Shown here piece by piece: positions 20,331 through 33,074 of a DNA stretch of 64,000 nucleotides. Under the pieces are notes generated by a model. It was not told the DNA's origin and ran no database searches. It saw only the letters and a list, made by a program, of their open reading frames with translations. Source of the stretch: Spirometra erinaceieuropaei (lineage: Eukaryota > Platyhelminthes > Cestoda > Diphyllobothriidea > Diphyllobothriidae); contig CACRXP010000304.1 of assembly GCA_902702965.1 (NCBI GenBank), forward strand, positions 621,741 to 685,740. The letters run 5' to 3'. The position numbers and the translations under genes are program-made. Within the stretch, counting starts at the first letter, position 1; each line of letters begins with the position of its first letter.

Positions 20331-22387
20331 TTGCGTATCCTTCAGATTTAATACTTGCGGGGAGTGTAATTCGGTTTTACAGAACTCCTCGATTCCCGAG
20401 TATAACAAGGAGCCTGAGAAGTCATTATATCCTTAAAAAAGAGGGCTGAAATGCGAAACTGAGACTAGGGAATTGGTTACTTTTTCTAATGGGCCAATCA
20501 TCTATCAGTCAAATGCATTGGAACTGTGCAACCTTGCGGACTATTTTGTGGAAGCAATACATTTATTCCTTAAGATAATCGTAATATGCATTCCTCTCAT
20601 CGCAAACGTTACGTTTTAAAAGACCCCTTATTGTCGTGCCCTCAAACATTTAGACTATAGCTATAACAAGAGTGGACGAAATATAGATTTAGGGAAACAA
20701 AGCAGTCACTTTGGTACTCAGCTGATTTCACATGGCTGACTCGAGAACTGCATTTTAACCAAAAACACTGAGTAACAGAACCAGCAAATCCCGGCCAAAT
20801 AGGCTGAAGGTATGGGAATTAGAAAAGTACTATAGTTCTCCCCACTTTGGTTAAAGTATGTGACCGATGGCATAAAAACTAGCGGAAGATGGATACTACG
20901 TTTGCTATAGCTCGATTGGGCATTATTTAACGCTTTTAAAAGCTTTTATCCTTCGGCTATAACTCGCGAAAAGCTTTTGGACAAGGATTTTGTTATAAAT
21001 CAATGGGCGGATTTTTGATGCCTTATCAGATGAAAATGATTCCTTAAGCGCTTCTGCAAAACTACGTAGCTTGGAACACGACCTCAGATCGCTTACTACG
21101 CGGTTTCGCCTCAGCTGTTAAATGAACATGTTTTTAACAATCTGCGTATATTTCGCTCGTCAAAAATCCTTTCTTGTGAGAAATAAAATTTGTATTTGTA
21201 AAGGTCACAAAAATCTGGTATCACATTTATTTTGCATGAAATTGTGCATTATTCGGGTTTGGTTCCTGAAGGAAAGAAGTATTCTTATTCTTGAAAAGTG
21301 TGCAAGCATGAACGCCTTTGGAGTTCTGCCTTACTCACATAGAATGCAACTTGACTCATATGGGCACTTTAAGATATTTTCATAAAGCCCTGCATGGTTA
21401 GGCGAATGCTTTAAAGGGACTGTTGGAAATGTCTCTTGAAAGCGAAAAAAGAGTGGAAATGTAATAATTTTTCAATGTGGACATGTATTAATTAACTCCT
21501 AGCGCCAAGGTGCTCGTTTTCTTTAGATGAGAATCTGACCGCTGACGTATTTTGCCCTAAAATGAACATAGTAATTAACTTTTCCACATCGTTTCAATGT
21601 GTGAAGGTGGAGGAGAATAGATAAAAAGCTCACAAGTTAAATTCGCACGTAGAGTTGAAGAGATGCCCGACAATGTGCCAGTAGACATGTTAGTTACCCA
21701 GACTATTTAGCTGACGGAACTGTCTTTTTGATTTCCATTCAATCTGACACTTTTATTTAGACATTAAAACCTTTAAATGAATATTCCTCCCTTCAGATTA
21801 CAGGTGTTGCGGACACACTGTCAGGCAATTTCATTTCAAAAGAGGATATCTCATTTCTTACCACACATCCTGGTACGCATATTTTACAATCTTAAGAAGC
21901 GCATTAGACTTCATGAAGTCAAACTTTCTCATTTCCCGCTCGATTCCAGCCTTCTCATAGTTCTGTTCGGTAGATGCAGAAGTGAATATTTATCTACCTC
22001 AGTAACCATACCTGCGTGACACTCTCATGCCTGTGAGGTCTGATTTGCTCACCCCTTTTGTGCGAAATCATGTGGTGTCTTGGCGGGGGAGTCGGGCCGC
22101 GTTTGGCACGCGTAAACGAGCCATCTAGCATTGTGAGCCACTGGGCTCAATCCTCGCATCATACGACCGGCCGGTTCGGACAGTGTGCTGGTACCTGGGA
22201 GAGGGGAGAGTACGATCAACTCGCGGGACTGTGTCCCAGCAGCACTCAACGTATATTCCTTGCCATAAACAATTTGAGGCGCTTTTAAACTACCAAGGCG
22301 CGCTAAGTGTTGTCGTTTGAAGTTCTGCCAACTGACAGGATAACTCGGTCGTCAGCTCGGAACGGAGAGTCGGGGTGTTATGGCTCT
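20331..22387. other. Mostly featureless; possible repeat 22040-22387
   Basis: There is no gene or RNA between 20331 and about 22040. Around 22120-22150 a GAGCCACTGGGCTCAATCC word resembles the minus-strand word near 10110. The R1 repeat at 22388 may thus begin earlier, with a degenerate tRNA-like module. Confidence 0.35.
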
Positions 22388-22735
22388 TCCTTGATGTGTC
22401 CTCCGCGGCACTCCTATTCAGATGGAATGCGACCCTCTTCTTTGCTGTTTCTACAAAGGCCTGATCCATCGTGCGCGGACCAGGCGTGTTCGGCACGCGT
22501 AGGTGCGCTCTTTAGCGTTATCAGTCAATGCTCTTGATCCCAATTACGGTCTTCCTAACTCTGTCTTGACACGGGGTTCAGGTGGGTGATGACGAGAGGT
22601 TGCGCTAGATGCAGCGACAGTCTTTCATCATCACAAACTAATTCACGTTCAAATCGGCGTTCACGGCGCCCACCATGCTGTGTGGCACACGGTGGACACC
22701 GTCGGCAACGACGATTGAACAGTCTTAAAGAACCT
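22388..22735 (-). repeat. Dispersed repeat family R1, copy 3
   Basis: It matches the family through GGCACTCCTATTC, CTGATCCATCGTGCGCGGACCAGG, GCTCTTTAGCG, TCTTGACACGGGGTTCAGGTGG and an AATTCACGTTC block. It is diverged, and the minus-strand frame is broken several times. Confidence 0.5.
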
Positions 22736-23104
22736 TAGTCGTAAATGCAATTGGGGAGGGCTTTGTCCATCTCAAATAAACCCACCTGTCAGCCCGAGGT
22801 GAAAAGCCGCAATACTAAAAGGAAGTATCTACAGCAAGTAGCGCAAGTCGTGGAATATTAGCTGAAGTTTGAAATGTGATTTCAGTTAGAAAGCCTCACT
22901 TATTGTAATGTTGATAATCACGAAGGCATTTTAGTGAAACCAGAATACCAACTTTTAAATGCTTGTCTATCCAGTCGTGTGCGATCATCGGGCTCACTAA
23001 ACAATGAGCTAAAGTTAAAAGTTAAATTTTTACTGCCTTTCGATGCTCCCTTAAGTTCCGGTATATTGTAGGTAAAGCACGCAAAAAACGCCTTTTTTAT
23101 ATTC
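22736..23104. other. Spacer
   Basis: AT-rich sequence with no recognised feature. Confidence 0.4.
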
Positions 23105-23700
23105 GCCTTGGTATGTTACGACTTCAACCGTTCCTCTCGGAGAAAGGGGAGCTTTTGTTATTCAAAAATTTCCCATCATGAAATTTTTAAGATTGTAAAG
23201 TCTGCTCAAGTATTCTCTCATCTCTCCGTTAACTTGTGTCTTTCCCTAAGTATACGTCATTGTCCTTATCCGTTAAAGTTTTTGAGTGCCTTGTACGGCA
23301 TCTTTACAAACGTTCAGTGAAATATTTGATTTTTTCAACCGAAAAATGTACAACTTCTAGTTTGACACTTCAGAAAGCAAGTGTAACGGCAAACGAAGTT
23401 CAAAATTATTCGGGAATTGAATGACGTTTGACTACTGGAACGCACCCTTTCTTCTGCCAAATATGCTCGGACCTATATGGTCATCGAAAGCCAGTGAAAA
23501 ATCCTATTACTTAAGTAACCATTCCTACCGAGTGCGATTTCTGCAGCCGCCGGAATGGCGCGCATGCAAAATTCAGCGTCCTGGCGCGACAGAAATATTG
23601 CAGAATTAGGCGGCGTGATGACTGATATTACAGTCCCAACTACGGAGATGCTTTTGCCGGAAATCGAATCTCAGAATTTCAGTTAATGCGCAGCGAATTA
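23105..23700. mobile_element. Fold-back element family FB, fragment 2 (inverted orientation)
   Basis: The segment AACGGCAAACGAAGTTCAAA followed by ATTATTCGGGAATTGAA is the reverse complement of the FB copy at 38030-38070. The right end has the family's GTCCTGGCGCGACAGAAATATTGC and a TTTCAGTTAATG end. It is incomplete at its left. Confidence 0.5.
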
Positions 23701-23833
23701 TGCCAGTGTCTGTGGTTGACTTGTATCCTTACAAAATCACCAAGGTCTGGCGTCATTCCACAAGCTAACTACTGCATACTTAGAATCATCCCTCGTGGAG
23801 CATTGGCCTCGACCACCAGTAGCAATTTGGTCG

Positions 23834-24153
23834 GATGTTGTTAGGTAGTCCCACCTGAAGTAAACAAACCCCAGTCACCTTTAATACGGGACCGTTGGTA
23901 ATAGGGGTTTTTACAGGTGGGGCCGGGGAACGCACAGGCGACGAGGCCAAGTAGTCGTATGCAAAAGAAAAGCTCTTGGGAATGCGTGGTTGTACTTTGA
24001 ATGGTTGAAAAATAGTTGCGCTAATCCCTAACTCTAACTCGTAACTATAACCGCTAAACCGCAACCCCTACCCCTTACCCTTAACCCTAGACATAATCCC
24101 TAACCACAACCCAACAGTATTATATCCATCAGGTGGGACTACCAAACCACATC
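23834..24153. mobile_element. Inverted-repeat element with telomere-like interior, second type
   Basis: The inverted ends are 23834-23858 and 24129-24153. Fifteen bases, GGTAGTCCCACCTGA, match perfectly, and the match extends to 25 bp with two mismatches. Near the right end (24025-24115) is a tract of degenerate CCCTAA-like words (ATCCCTAACTC, CCCTTAACCCTAG, ATCCCTAACC). The ends differ from those of the elements at 4889 and 58795, so this is another family that also picked up telomere-like sequence. It has no coding capacity. Confidence 0.65.
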
Positions 24154-27100
24154 TCACCAGAAATTCTAAAAAGGACAGAACGTGAATTTCACAAATCCGC
24201 TTGTAAACTGCTCATACAGCTGACGCAGGATCTTAGGGGCTAGAATAGAGCCTTTGTAGAGAGGCGTCTTATCGAAGGCAATCTTACAGCGTTTAAAAAG
24301 GAAATAAATTTTCATACTCTGTAAGCCGTTGGATTTGCCGACAGGTTGAAATTTAAATACGAAATAGGTGCCATATCAGCGGTCATGTAGGCATTAATAC
24401 GCGACTATTTTACCAAGCCTTTTACTTGTCTGACTTCTCAGATGAATACTCGGAGTCATCATCAAAGACTGCATACCAGGGCAAATAGATTTCAAATATA
24501 AGATGCACTTGTTGCTTGGTCACATCCTCATTAGAAATAACAGCATCCTCATTCATGGAAAAGGGTTCTAGTTGCTGCGGCTCGCTACTTGACGCATCAT
24601 CATCTTCAAATGTGACCATAATTACTCAGCCAGCGTTTATCCATGCGCCTCTTACGTGACAATTTACTTTACTGAACTGACTGCATCCGGAGGATAGGCG
24701 TCGGAGTTCTCGTGCAATAAATGCCCCACAAACCGAGATTACTACCTAGAATAATTTCAGTTCAGCCGCCAGAACTCATAAGCCTAACACCAGTAAAGTG
24801 ATTTTTCACCACCCAGGCCTCCTCAAATAATCCAATTCTCTGTTATTACAGGCGAACTTGTTGCTACTTTTACTTTTACAAAAAACTTGTTTTTTGCTGC
24901 GATCATTGTCAGTTTGCTTACCACGAGAGACGATTAACCGCAGGTTTCGTGCTGTGTTACGTAGGTTTATAATTGTCCGTCTTACTAGTGACAGGTTTTG
25001 GGTAGCAGATTGTAACTAGTAAAACTAGTAAACTAGTTCAGAAAGAGTTCCTGAATCTAATGGCCACCGTTTTGCTGTGATAATAATCTACCAGTGAGTA
25101 TGCACTTGAACCCATTTTCCCCGTTGATCCAAGATTGAAATATTATTACTTTTTACAAAGAAGAGATGCCTACCAAGCCTCCGGTCGTTTTTGAGGCATT
25201 TTTCGGTGCACTGATTTACTTGCTTTACTCCAAGACCACAAAGTCGTGAGAAGACAGGCTTCCATATACAATAATTTTCCCTTATTTTAATGACCAGGAA
25301 ACAGGGCCTACTGTCCACCTTTTGGTACACTGTTTAGCATATACTTATAAATCAGTCATGATCGTCAGCAATCTACAGTTTGTACACTATAGCACAGTTA
25401 ATTAAAGAGTTGGAACGCGAAAAACCTCCATCTTTTGCTTTGGCCATTTAGAGTTTGGCTAAAGCCTGCAGACCACCCCTGATCTAAGGGATTACACCAA
25501 GTGCATCCTTCCACTTCAGGCCAAAAATTGTTGTTTTTCATCTTGTCAGATAAATGGGGCAATCGCTAGCATCATGCCTGTTTTACGCGCCAAGTAACTT
25601 CCTAAAACGAGATGACGGAATGAGTGTTAGCAAACCATTCGTCTCAGGGCAAATAACATTAGGACCAAACGATTTCACCATGACTGCACCTATCATGGCT
25701 CGTAACACCTAGTAACGCACTACAGACATGATCAAAATAAGACGTTTCTTCAAAAATTAGGACCTCGATAATTCTGAAGTAGAGCTGCATGTTCATTCGA
25801 CATCCGGAAGCAATGATGAGTCAACACGTCTGCGTTCATTGACAAAGACCTGAGCCCCCCATCATTATGCTAGTCTCTGCTACAGGGATGCCGAGGGATT
25901 AAGTGACTGTCAGTCAAATGGAAAATGCTGGAAAAACGACAAGTTTCAATGGTCGGGAATGAAAATGCCCGTAAGGAAAAGCATTTTTCGTTTCAGCGAT
26001 GTAAAATTGTAGGTTGTTCTTGAGCGAAAATACTGGCCACTCTCGAGCCCTGCATCCGCCCAGATTTTTGGCTGGGGCGTGGCTGTCTCCCAGTAAAGAA
26101 AAAGTCGAAAAATTGTCCTATTGGTTTTCCCAGTCTTTGCTGTCAGAGCGTTCATGTGTACCGTACAGTTAGTCTTAATTATTTAAGATGCTGGTATGAA
26201 ATAGTTGACACTGGAGTTCAACTGCGAATTATAAAATGCCAGTGGAATTTCGCATGTAGAAGATTCGTTTACTAATCAAGTTGCAGAGCGCAACATGATC
26301 GTTCCGTTCTACCTATGGACTCCGATCAAAAATCCTAGAAATACTCGCACGACGACAAGTAATGATCCAAAGCGAATGTCGGCAAAGGCAGGGGAAGCCG
26401 GGATGATCATGTCTGAAGTAATAGCTGTTGTTGGCCAGTCATATCGCAACTCCACCTTCAGACAACTTGGAACTCGACCTCTGAGTATATAGTAATTGAG
26501 TTTAAAATCCACCCTTCTGCCAGTGAGCCAGGGACTTGCTGTTTTGTCGATTGTGGCTGACCATATAAATACGTGTGGGGGGCTCTTTTACGAGCTGGTT
26601 AATGCTTGGGTTATACAAAATGGCTATTGAGTAAAGGTTGATAGTTTACAGCCAAGATGCCATGAATGATTATATTAGTTTCCCTTCTCGTTTCTAATGT
26701 TCCTTCTAGAATACGTCCTTTTTTCAATGATGACCATACCGAGTATTGTGTTTCATCGTTCACATAATTAAATCGCTTGATTTAAGCAACACTGACTTCA
26801 ACGACACGCTCCTTTAACGGTTACGCATACCAACGACACACTAAGTGCCCTGTATTGGGAGCTCGTCGTCTGAAGGGCTTCTAAGACAGGCAGAAGCAAT
26901 TGGTTGAACCGGCTAACGTGGTAAGTCATGCATCCTACCACTTTACTGGTCATTGACCAAACTTCGATAAATTGTGATTGGGTTTTGCTCTTGTAGGTTA
27001 AATTTCGATTATCAAACGATGACAAGAATGCCGGTCAAATGTTGGGTTTGCAGAAACCAGAACCATCTTTGCAATCTCATACTAACCTTATTAGGTGGTA

Positions 27101-29270
27101 TTTGAGCCCTTAAGGGCGAACTTACTGTCAGCCGCTGTCCCGATATAAATTTCTGTGCATATTTTTGAACTGACCGCTAGCCTTGGCCGATATAGAGGGA
27201 AGACTTTCAAGAACTTATTGAGGCTGCATTTCCCACGTTAATCCCTCGTGCGCATTCTGACTCAGTTTTTTTCATCAGAATCCGGTTCCATTTGTCGGAT
27301 GTTAAGTTAGTGAACTCTTTTGACCGTTCAATATACTAACCTGCTTCCCCACTATTGTGCGGACTTGAGAATTTCTGTTATGCAAATTTAGCTTTCATGT
27401 CATTACCATATGGTCTTTTTATATCTGATATGCACTCCTCGGCCTAGACAACGCAAATACTCTAGTTAATTATCAAGAAAAGTACATTTCAGGTTCTTTT
27501 AACACGTCCGGTGATCAAATCTCAGGAAATAGGTGCAGACGGTATAAGGCATTCGAGAAGAGTCATGAAAGGTGACATAACTGGACGCTCTTTGTTGATA
27601 GAAGTGGTTGGTTGCAATGCCCCATGGTTTCCGCGTGCAATCATGATGTTTCACGTGTAGAGGACACGCTTACCTCGGTGACTTTTCGTACCGGATATGG
27701 TCTCTTGGTGCTGAAATCGCCGTATGGCCCTTATACCATCATGGAAGCCCCTCTGAAGGAATATAACTCGTTTAAAACTAGACTCCGATCGCAAATATGT
27801 TTGCGGGCAAAATACTGGCAAGCATGCTAGTAATTTGTATATGCTTAAGAAGCACAAAAGTGGCCTTGCGGAAGACCGGTCAATGGGAGTAAGACCGTCA
27901 TCTGCACGAAAAATCCTAACTTTTGACTAAAGCAGGCAGGAACTACGCTCTTCATCCTAAATACGACGTGATAAAGTCAACGTAGTACCCTTACTTCGAT
28001 TGCGCCCGTCAAATAACCGATGGTCTCATCGGTGATCTTCCGTTTAAAAAAGCATGACTCAAGAGTGAACATCGTAGAAATTGATGTGTGAAAAAGTAAG
28101 GATTTCTGCCCCGGCGTTGCGCGCTATACTCAATAAGCTCGTCGAAGTTGATAAATTTTCAGTTATACCATGAGGATTCTGAGTGATCTTTCATCTTCTA
28201 GGAGAAATATCTGGCTACCTCAGTGGTGTATATTCATTACCTATAGGTTGCATAATTGACAACTCTTATTGTGTAGATATTCAAATTAGCTACCTGAAAT
28301 TCACGCAGATTTGCAACAACAACAACAGCACAATAAGACAACTGCGAAACAAACAGCCTACGAATTGAGACGTCCGTTTTCTGCACACAGAATGATTTCT
28401 AACAGGTTCTACGTCTACTATCTTCACGCGAACGTCCTCTTTACACTGCCCATACTCAATCCACTTTGAACTCTGACTATCAAATTCCTCACCCCCACCA
28501 CGTTCATTGTCCAGGCGTTCTCCCTCCAACCAGATGCATCGGCCCCATTATAAGAGAATGCGGTCATTTCTTCCTTAATGGCTTTTTATGCAAACATATT
28601 GGCCTGAGTAAGGAATGCTAAAAGGAATAATTTTCCGAACCATCACTTCTGAAATTCTTAAATTTGAATTTTTGCCGATCGTAATGATGCAAAAAAATTT
28701 CGTTCAAACGGGAGTCCCATTTATGGCTCATTTTCTCCAGTTCGGTCACAGATTTGGACTTAATATAATTTTCCGAAATAAACTTGACATCCGAGTAGAT
28801 AATAAGTCACGCTAAAAAAAAACGTAATATATCAATTTAGTTCTGTGTTTTATAGATAAACATTCAAAACAGGCCAGTTGTTGGACAGTTCGAGTAGAAA
28901 TAAACAACGTTATTTACAAAAGAATGAACCGTAAAGGGTTCTTTGATAAGCAGTCAACGTATGGGTACTGTCTGCTGTAGAGAAGCGCCATTGTCATTTT
29001 AACTGCTGGGCTCTCAGTCAAACTCCTGGTGAGCCATTGCGTTCAGGTCTTTCATAAGACCCTCCAAGTTCGCCATCTCCTCCGATAATTCCTCCGTGCT
29101 ATAGACTTTCTGTAATTTAATAAAGGTCAAGTTATCATCAGAAGAGTACTTGCTTCACATTAATTACATACGCGAAATAAAATCAATGAGGCCGTATATA
29201 GTGCAGAAACCAAATCGTTGAACGACCCTAACGCTTCAGTTAGTAATTTAAGGCATAGGCGATAAAAACA
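24154..29270. other. Long non-coding stretch, no feature recognised
   Basis: About 5 kb. Several frames of 60-90 codons occur by chance density, and none has a domain or good splice context. A small ACTAGTAAA repeat lies at about 25013-25037. I see no RNA gene and no copy of the other repeats. Confidence 0.4.
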
Positions 29271-29430
29271 AGCCCATGGCTCAATGGTAGATCGTGGGAC
29301 TTAACGTTCACTGACCAGGTAGTCAGGGGTCAAGTCTAAGGTTGCCCGAGAATGGGTTTCGGGTATGGCTGACTGGCTGATGACAGCTAATAATCAGGAA
29401 ATTGTCATCCTGGTCTCCCTTGGCTTTGTT
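29271..29430 (+). mobile_element. tRNA-derived SINE, copy 1
   Basis: The head resembles a tRNA: GCCCATGGCTCAATGGTAGA holds an A-box-like word (TGGCTCAATGG), and AGGGGTCAAGTCT about 50 nt later is a degenerate B box. The body continues with GGGTATGGCTGACTGGCTGATGACAG and ends in the tail CTGGTCTCCCTTGGCTTTG. The minus-strand copies at 45740-46166 and 50507-50769 have the same head-body-tail order (GGTATG...GGCTG...GACGA, GTCTCCCTTGTCTTTGTC). A GATGACA/TGTCATC hairpin lies in the body. The 3' end is not sharply defined. Confidence 0.65.
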
Positions 29431-32400
29431 TGCATTTGCTCTGCATCCTTGCTGCTGACTGTACGACTGCCGCAGGGTTTTGAGCTGGAACTCGCGAGCA
29501 AAAGAGGACGGACACGTTCCGCAACGTAGTCTAATAGGTGAACGACGTTTTCACGCCTCTAACTAACTACCCCACATTGCGCAGTTGAAGAAAGCAATTT
29601 GACCAAAGGTTAAGAAATAACACATTTTCCAAAGTATGCGAAACACAACTGTGTGCGATGGAAAAGCTCTGAATTTGCCAAAGTAATCTTGAAATAATTT
29701 AGCAGGCAAATTTGCTCACGCATATAAAAGTGTCAACGAAATCTCGACAAAATAAGGGATTTTCTGAGTTTTGCAAATATTCCCAGGTTAGAATTGAGAA
29801 GTTAATTTGACAAACACATTTGCCCCCGCCAGTCTGGTGTCAAATTTCAGGAATCCATTGAGTTCCCTTAACAGCAAGGCATCTTTCGACTGTCTACCTT
29901 CTGCGATTATTCCCGTGTTACACTTGAAAAGCCAAGTCGTTTGCCGACTTGACTTCTTAAAATAAGGGAACTTGGCAGATCTCCAAGGGTTCGATCGATC
30001 GTCAGCCATTTGGTAATGATTTCTGACAGTCTCTTTTCAGCAAAAGCGACAAATATCGGTTAAGAGATTGACATAATAATCGAGTACATGGAACATACGG
30101 TAGGCTGCAGTTTAAGAATAAGGAGACATCAATTGATTTAGGCTAGAAGGGATGATCCTCGACCACTGAAAATTAAAGCCTTTAACCTAAATGGGCCCGT
30201 CAGCATACGGTTGCGTCGTAACGATGAACAGGATGGTTCAGGACACATGGCAGGATGGACCTCAGGTCTTATTGCTTTCTGTGAACCTATCAGGTGCTTA
30301 AAAATGTCATCACTCTTTCAAAAATCCGTTGTAAATATTTTGTGGCGGAGAAAGCAGTTAAGACAATTGTAAGCAGCTCAGGTATCAGTCGATGCCAGAA
30401 GTTTCCCGTAAGATCAGTATAACGTGCTTGCAAATACCATCCGCAAGGAGAGGACAATTGATGGCACGTCTAAAAAAGGGTTTAAAGGGCTTATCCCCAT
30501 AAAACCATGCGGAATACATCTCGTCCGGTTGATTTAGGTCAGCCATTTCTTTTAGACAAAATATTGACAATAACAGCTAAGGACTGCTATATCACAGAAA
30601 TTGGTGAAATGGCTTGCCGATGGAGAGTTTTACATCAGACACAGGCAGAATGAGTGTCTTAATATTAAGTATCAAGATAAAATTAATTTTCCGTCTTGAG
30701 AACAAACGCGATCGGACATAGCATATTTCGCCCGCTTCTACAAACTGCAGGCGTCGAATGACATTTTATTAGGTCAAATGTACAAAGTCTTGTTAAGCCT
30801 ACTTTGCATGAGCCCATTCTTTCTAAATTTGCCCAAAATCCTGCAGTTTGAGGTTCGATTCTTAAAACCTTGAAAGTCTCAAAAATTGTCATTACAAGTG
30901 GAGGTTACAGAAAAATTTAGGAATTCAAAGAATCACTGTTGAAGGAGCGTCTATAAGGTGGACATTTTGTGGATAAATAAATCAGACTTTTGACGGTGAC
31001 GTTTAGCTTGCGTTCTTACCCATAATGTCCGACCATGGGGACGAAATGACCTAAAGTACCTCGGTGACAACATGTCCACCCTGTTCTGGACATGGTGGAC
31101 CGAGAGGACATCATTCTCCTCCATTTTCCCATTCGTAATGGAATATTTGACAGATGGTAAAATCTATTAGCTTCTCATTTAAAGAGTCTAATCCAAAAAT
31201 GTGGGTTCATGTGCATTAATGAACCCTCCAATCCCGCAACAGAAGAAATTAGACAGATGGACTACAGAAAATTTTGTTTACGGTCGACAGTCGAGCCAGG
31301 AATTAAAACCGATGGACAGAATAACTGTGGCTATTTAACTTTGACTTCTTTAAGGCCCAGAATCCGGACAATGAAGCAATACATAAGAATAGTTCTTTAA
31401 AAATAGGGGTACATGCAACCATAAACAGAAATGGCCCTGTCGAGAAACATTTTCCCCTTGCAATAAATTTCTTTTCAGTTGAGGGATTTTGCTAAGGTAA
31501 CTACTCACATACCCCTTATGCATGTATATATGCTCTATACCCACACAAACTCTTTTAAAGTTAAACAAAATTTGACTAACGTATTCCATAAAATATGAAT
31601 AGAAAGCAAAATGGCAGTAAGGGGGAACGCGAAGCTCATTTTGCACTGTTTTCTAAAATAATGGAATTTCGTAAAATTTCTGGAACTTCTCCTTGGCGGT
31701 ATCAGTTTCAGTCCGTCAAACGGAGAATTCTGGGTACGAATCCTCTCCAAGCGGAATTATAATTATCAGATTTAACGCTCATGATAAATTAGTAGAGAAG
31801 TCATGTTTATTCTCTTGCCCGCAAGTCTGCAGTATTGCCTCTGCGTCCGACGACTGGTGCACAAATCGGACCCATGAAGTTAAGCGCCCGTTAAGATCAA
31901 CGAGTGGGCAAGATGCAAACGAGCTTTCTAGCCTACCGTTAATAGCCTTCATATGTTCAAAGTGTTTTTATGGCCAAAAATGTGAGTAGTTAGCAAGTTC
32001 TTTCCGATTACACTGCAGAATTTAAAGAAGTATTCATCACTTTTCAAAAGTAGATCCTGTCAAATAGGAAATCGCGCGAAACCGAAAACTGCGCAAATTT
32101 ATGAGTGAATCATCAGTTAAGTCTTCGTCTTTAAAAGTCACCTTTCGCTGCCCAATAGGCCCTCAGATTCGCCGTAATGTCGCAGCAAGAGGCCAAAATG
32201 AGCTACCGAGTCAGAAGCCATACACACCTATAAATGTTTCGTGACTTAATACATCTAACTCACCAATGAAAAATCACTGCCGCTTCAAACGTATATTTAC
32301 GGCTGATTCAGAGGGTTTTGGATAAACGCAATGCAGCTTTCAGATTGTAACTCCCACACTTCAGGCGAATTTTATTGTAAAAGCTAGATTCAAGATTATA

Positions 32401-33074
32401 ACTTAGCTGAAAAAATCGTAAATTTTTTCATCTTTACCCAACGCAGAGTAGTTTGTGTATTAAATGTAGGTTTGCGTCGCCAAAGATAAGTGCTTGGGCG
32501 CATGATCTGCGATCTTCTGAGGTTGCATGAGGGCTTCTCATCCTCAGTACGTTGGCCAGTGCAGTCCAGTTGGGCCCCTGTATTAGTCCACCTGCAAGGT
32601 TTCTCTTTGAAGTTTGATAGTACGTAAATCAACACAGGCCAATTCTGATTCAACTGCACTTTGACTTAGATGTCTGAATTCAAGTATTCAAGACCGATAA
32701 GTCGTGAACCAAATGCCTCTGTTTCTAGCTGGTACTTAGTCACGTGGTCTGCAGGGTACAAGCTTTTAAGTCCCCTATGTTGTTGACGGATTGACTTGAC
32801 CTGTCTGTACCACTCAGGTTTCGAAAACTGACTTACGGACTAACTGTAAGTAGAAACGCGAGACAGCAATACGTAGTACTCAATAGGCATAAACGGTACT
32901 TCTGCATTGAGTGTGCTCGCTGTAACATGTCGCGCCACTGGTTTAGGCACATACAAGCACACACACGACGCGGCAATTCGACCGTCGCTACCAACGCTTT
33001 CTACCACATGTCCCACGGCTAGATGAGGGAAGAGATGGTTACTTGCTCATGAAGTGCTTTACTTTATATATTCT
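29431..33074. other. Long non-coding stretch, no feature recognised
   Basis: The part just after the SINE may be diverged SINE tail. The rest contains only short frames without motifs. A short GTCCACC/GGTGGAC inverted repeat lies around 31073-31100. There is no gene and no RNA. Confidence 0.4.

Noticed and set aside
24422..24619. Minus-strand acidic frame of 65 codons, considered as a further exon of the membrane-protein gene
   Set aside because: It would be phase-compatible after 42889, but the only acceptor (GGCTGAG) lacks a pyrimidine tract and it lies 18 kb away. I could not support it.
24154..29270. CRISPR array or bacterial-type operon anywhere in the window
   Set aside because: No spaced direct repeats, no operon-like packing and no Shine-Dalgarno pattern. 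The window is eukaryotic.
29385..29412. CTGATGA and GAAA within SINE copy 1
   Set aside because: The bases pair as a GATGACA/TGTCATC hairpin that consumes the core. Other SINE copies do not keep CTGATGA.
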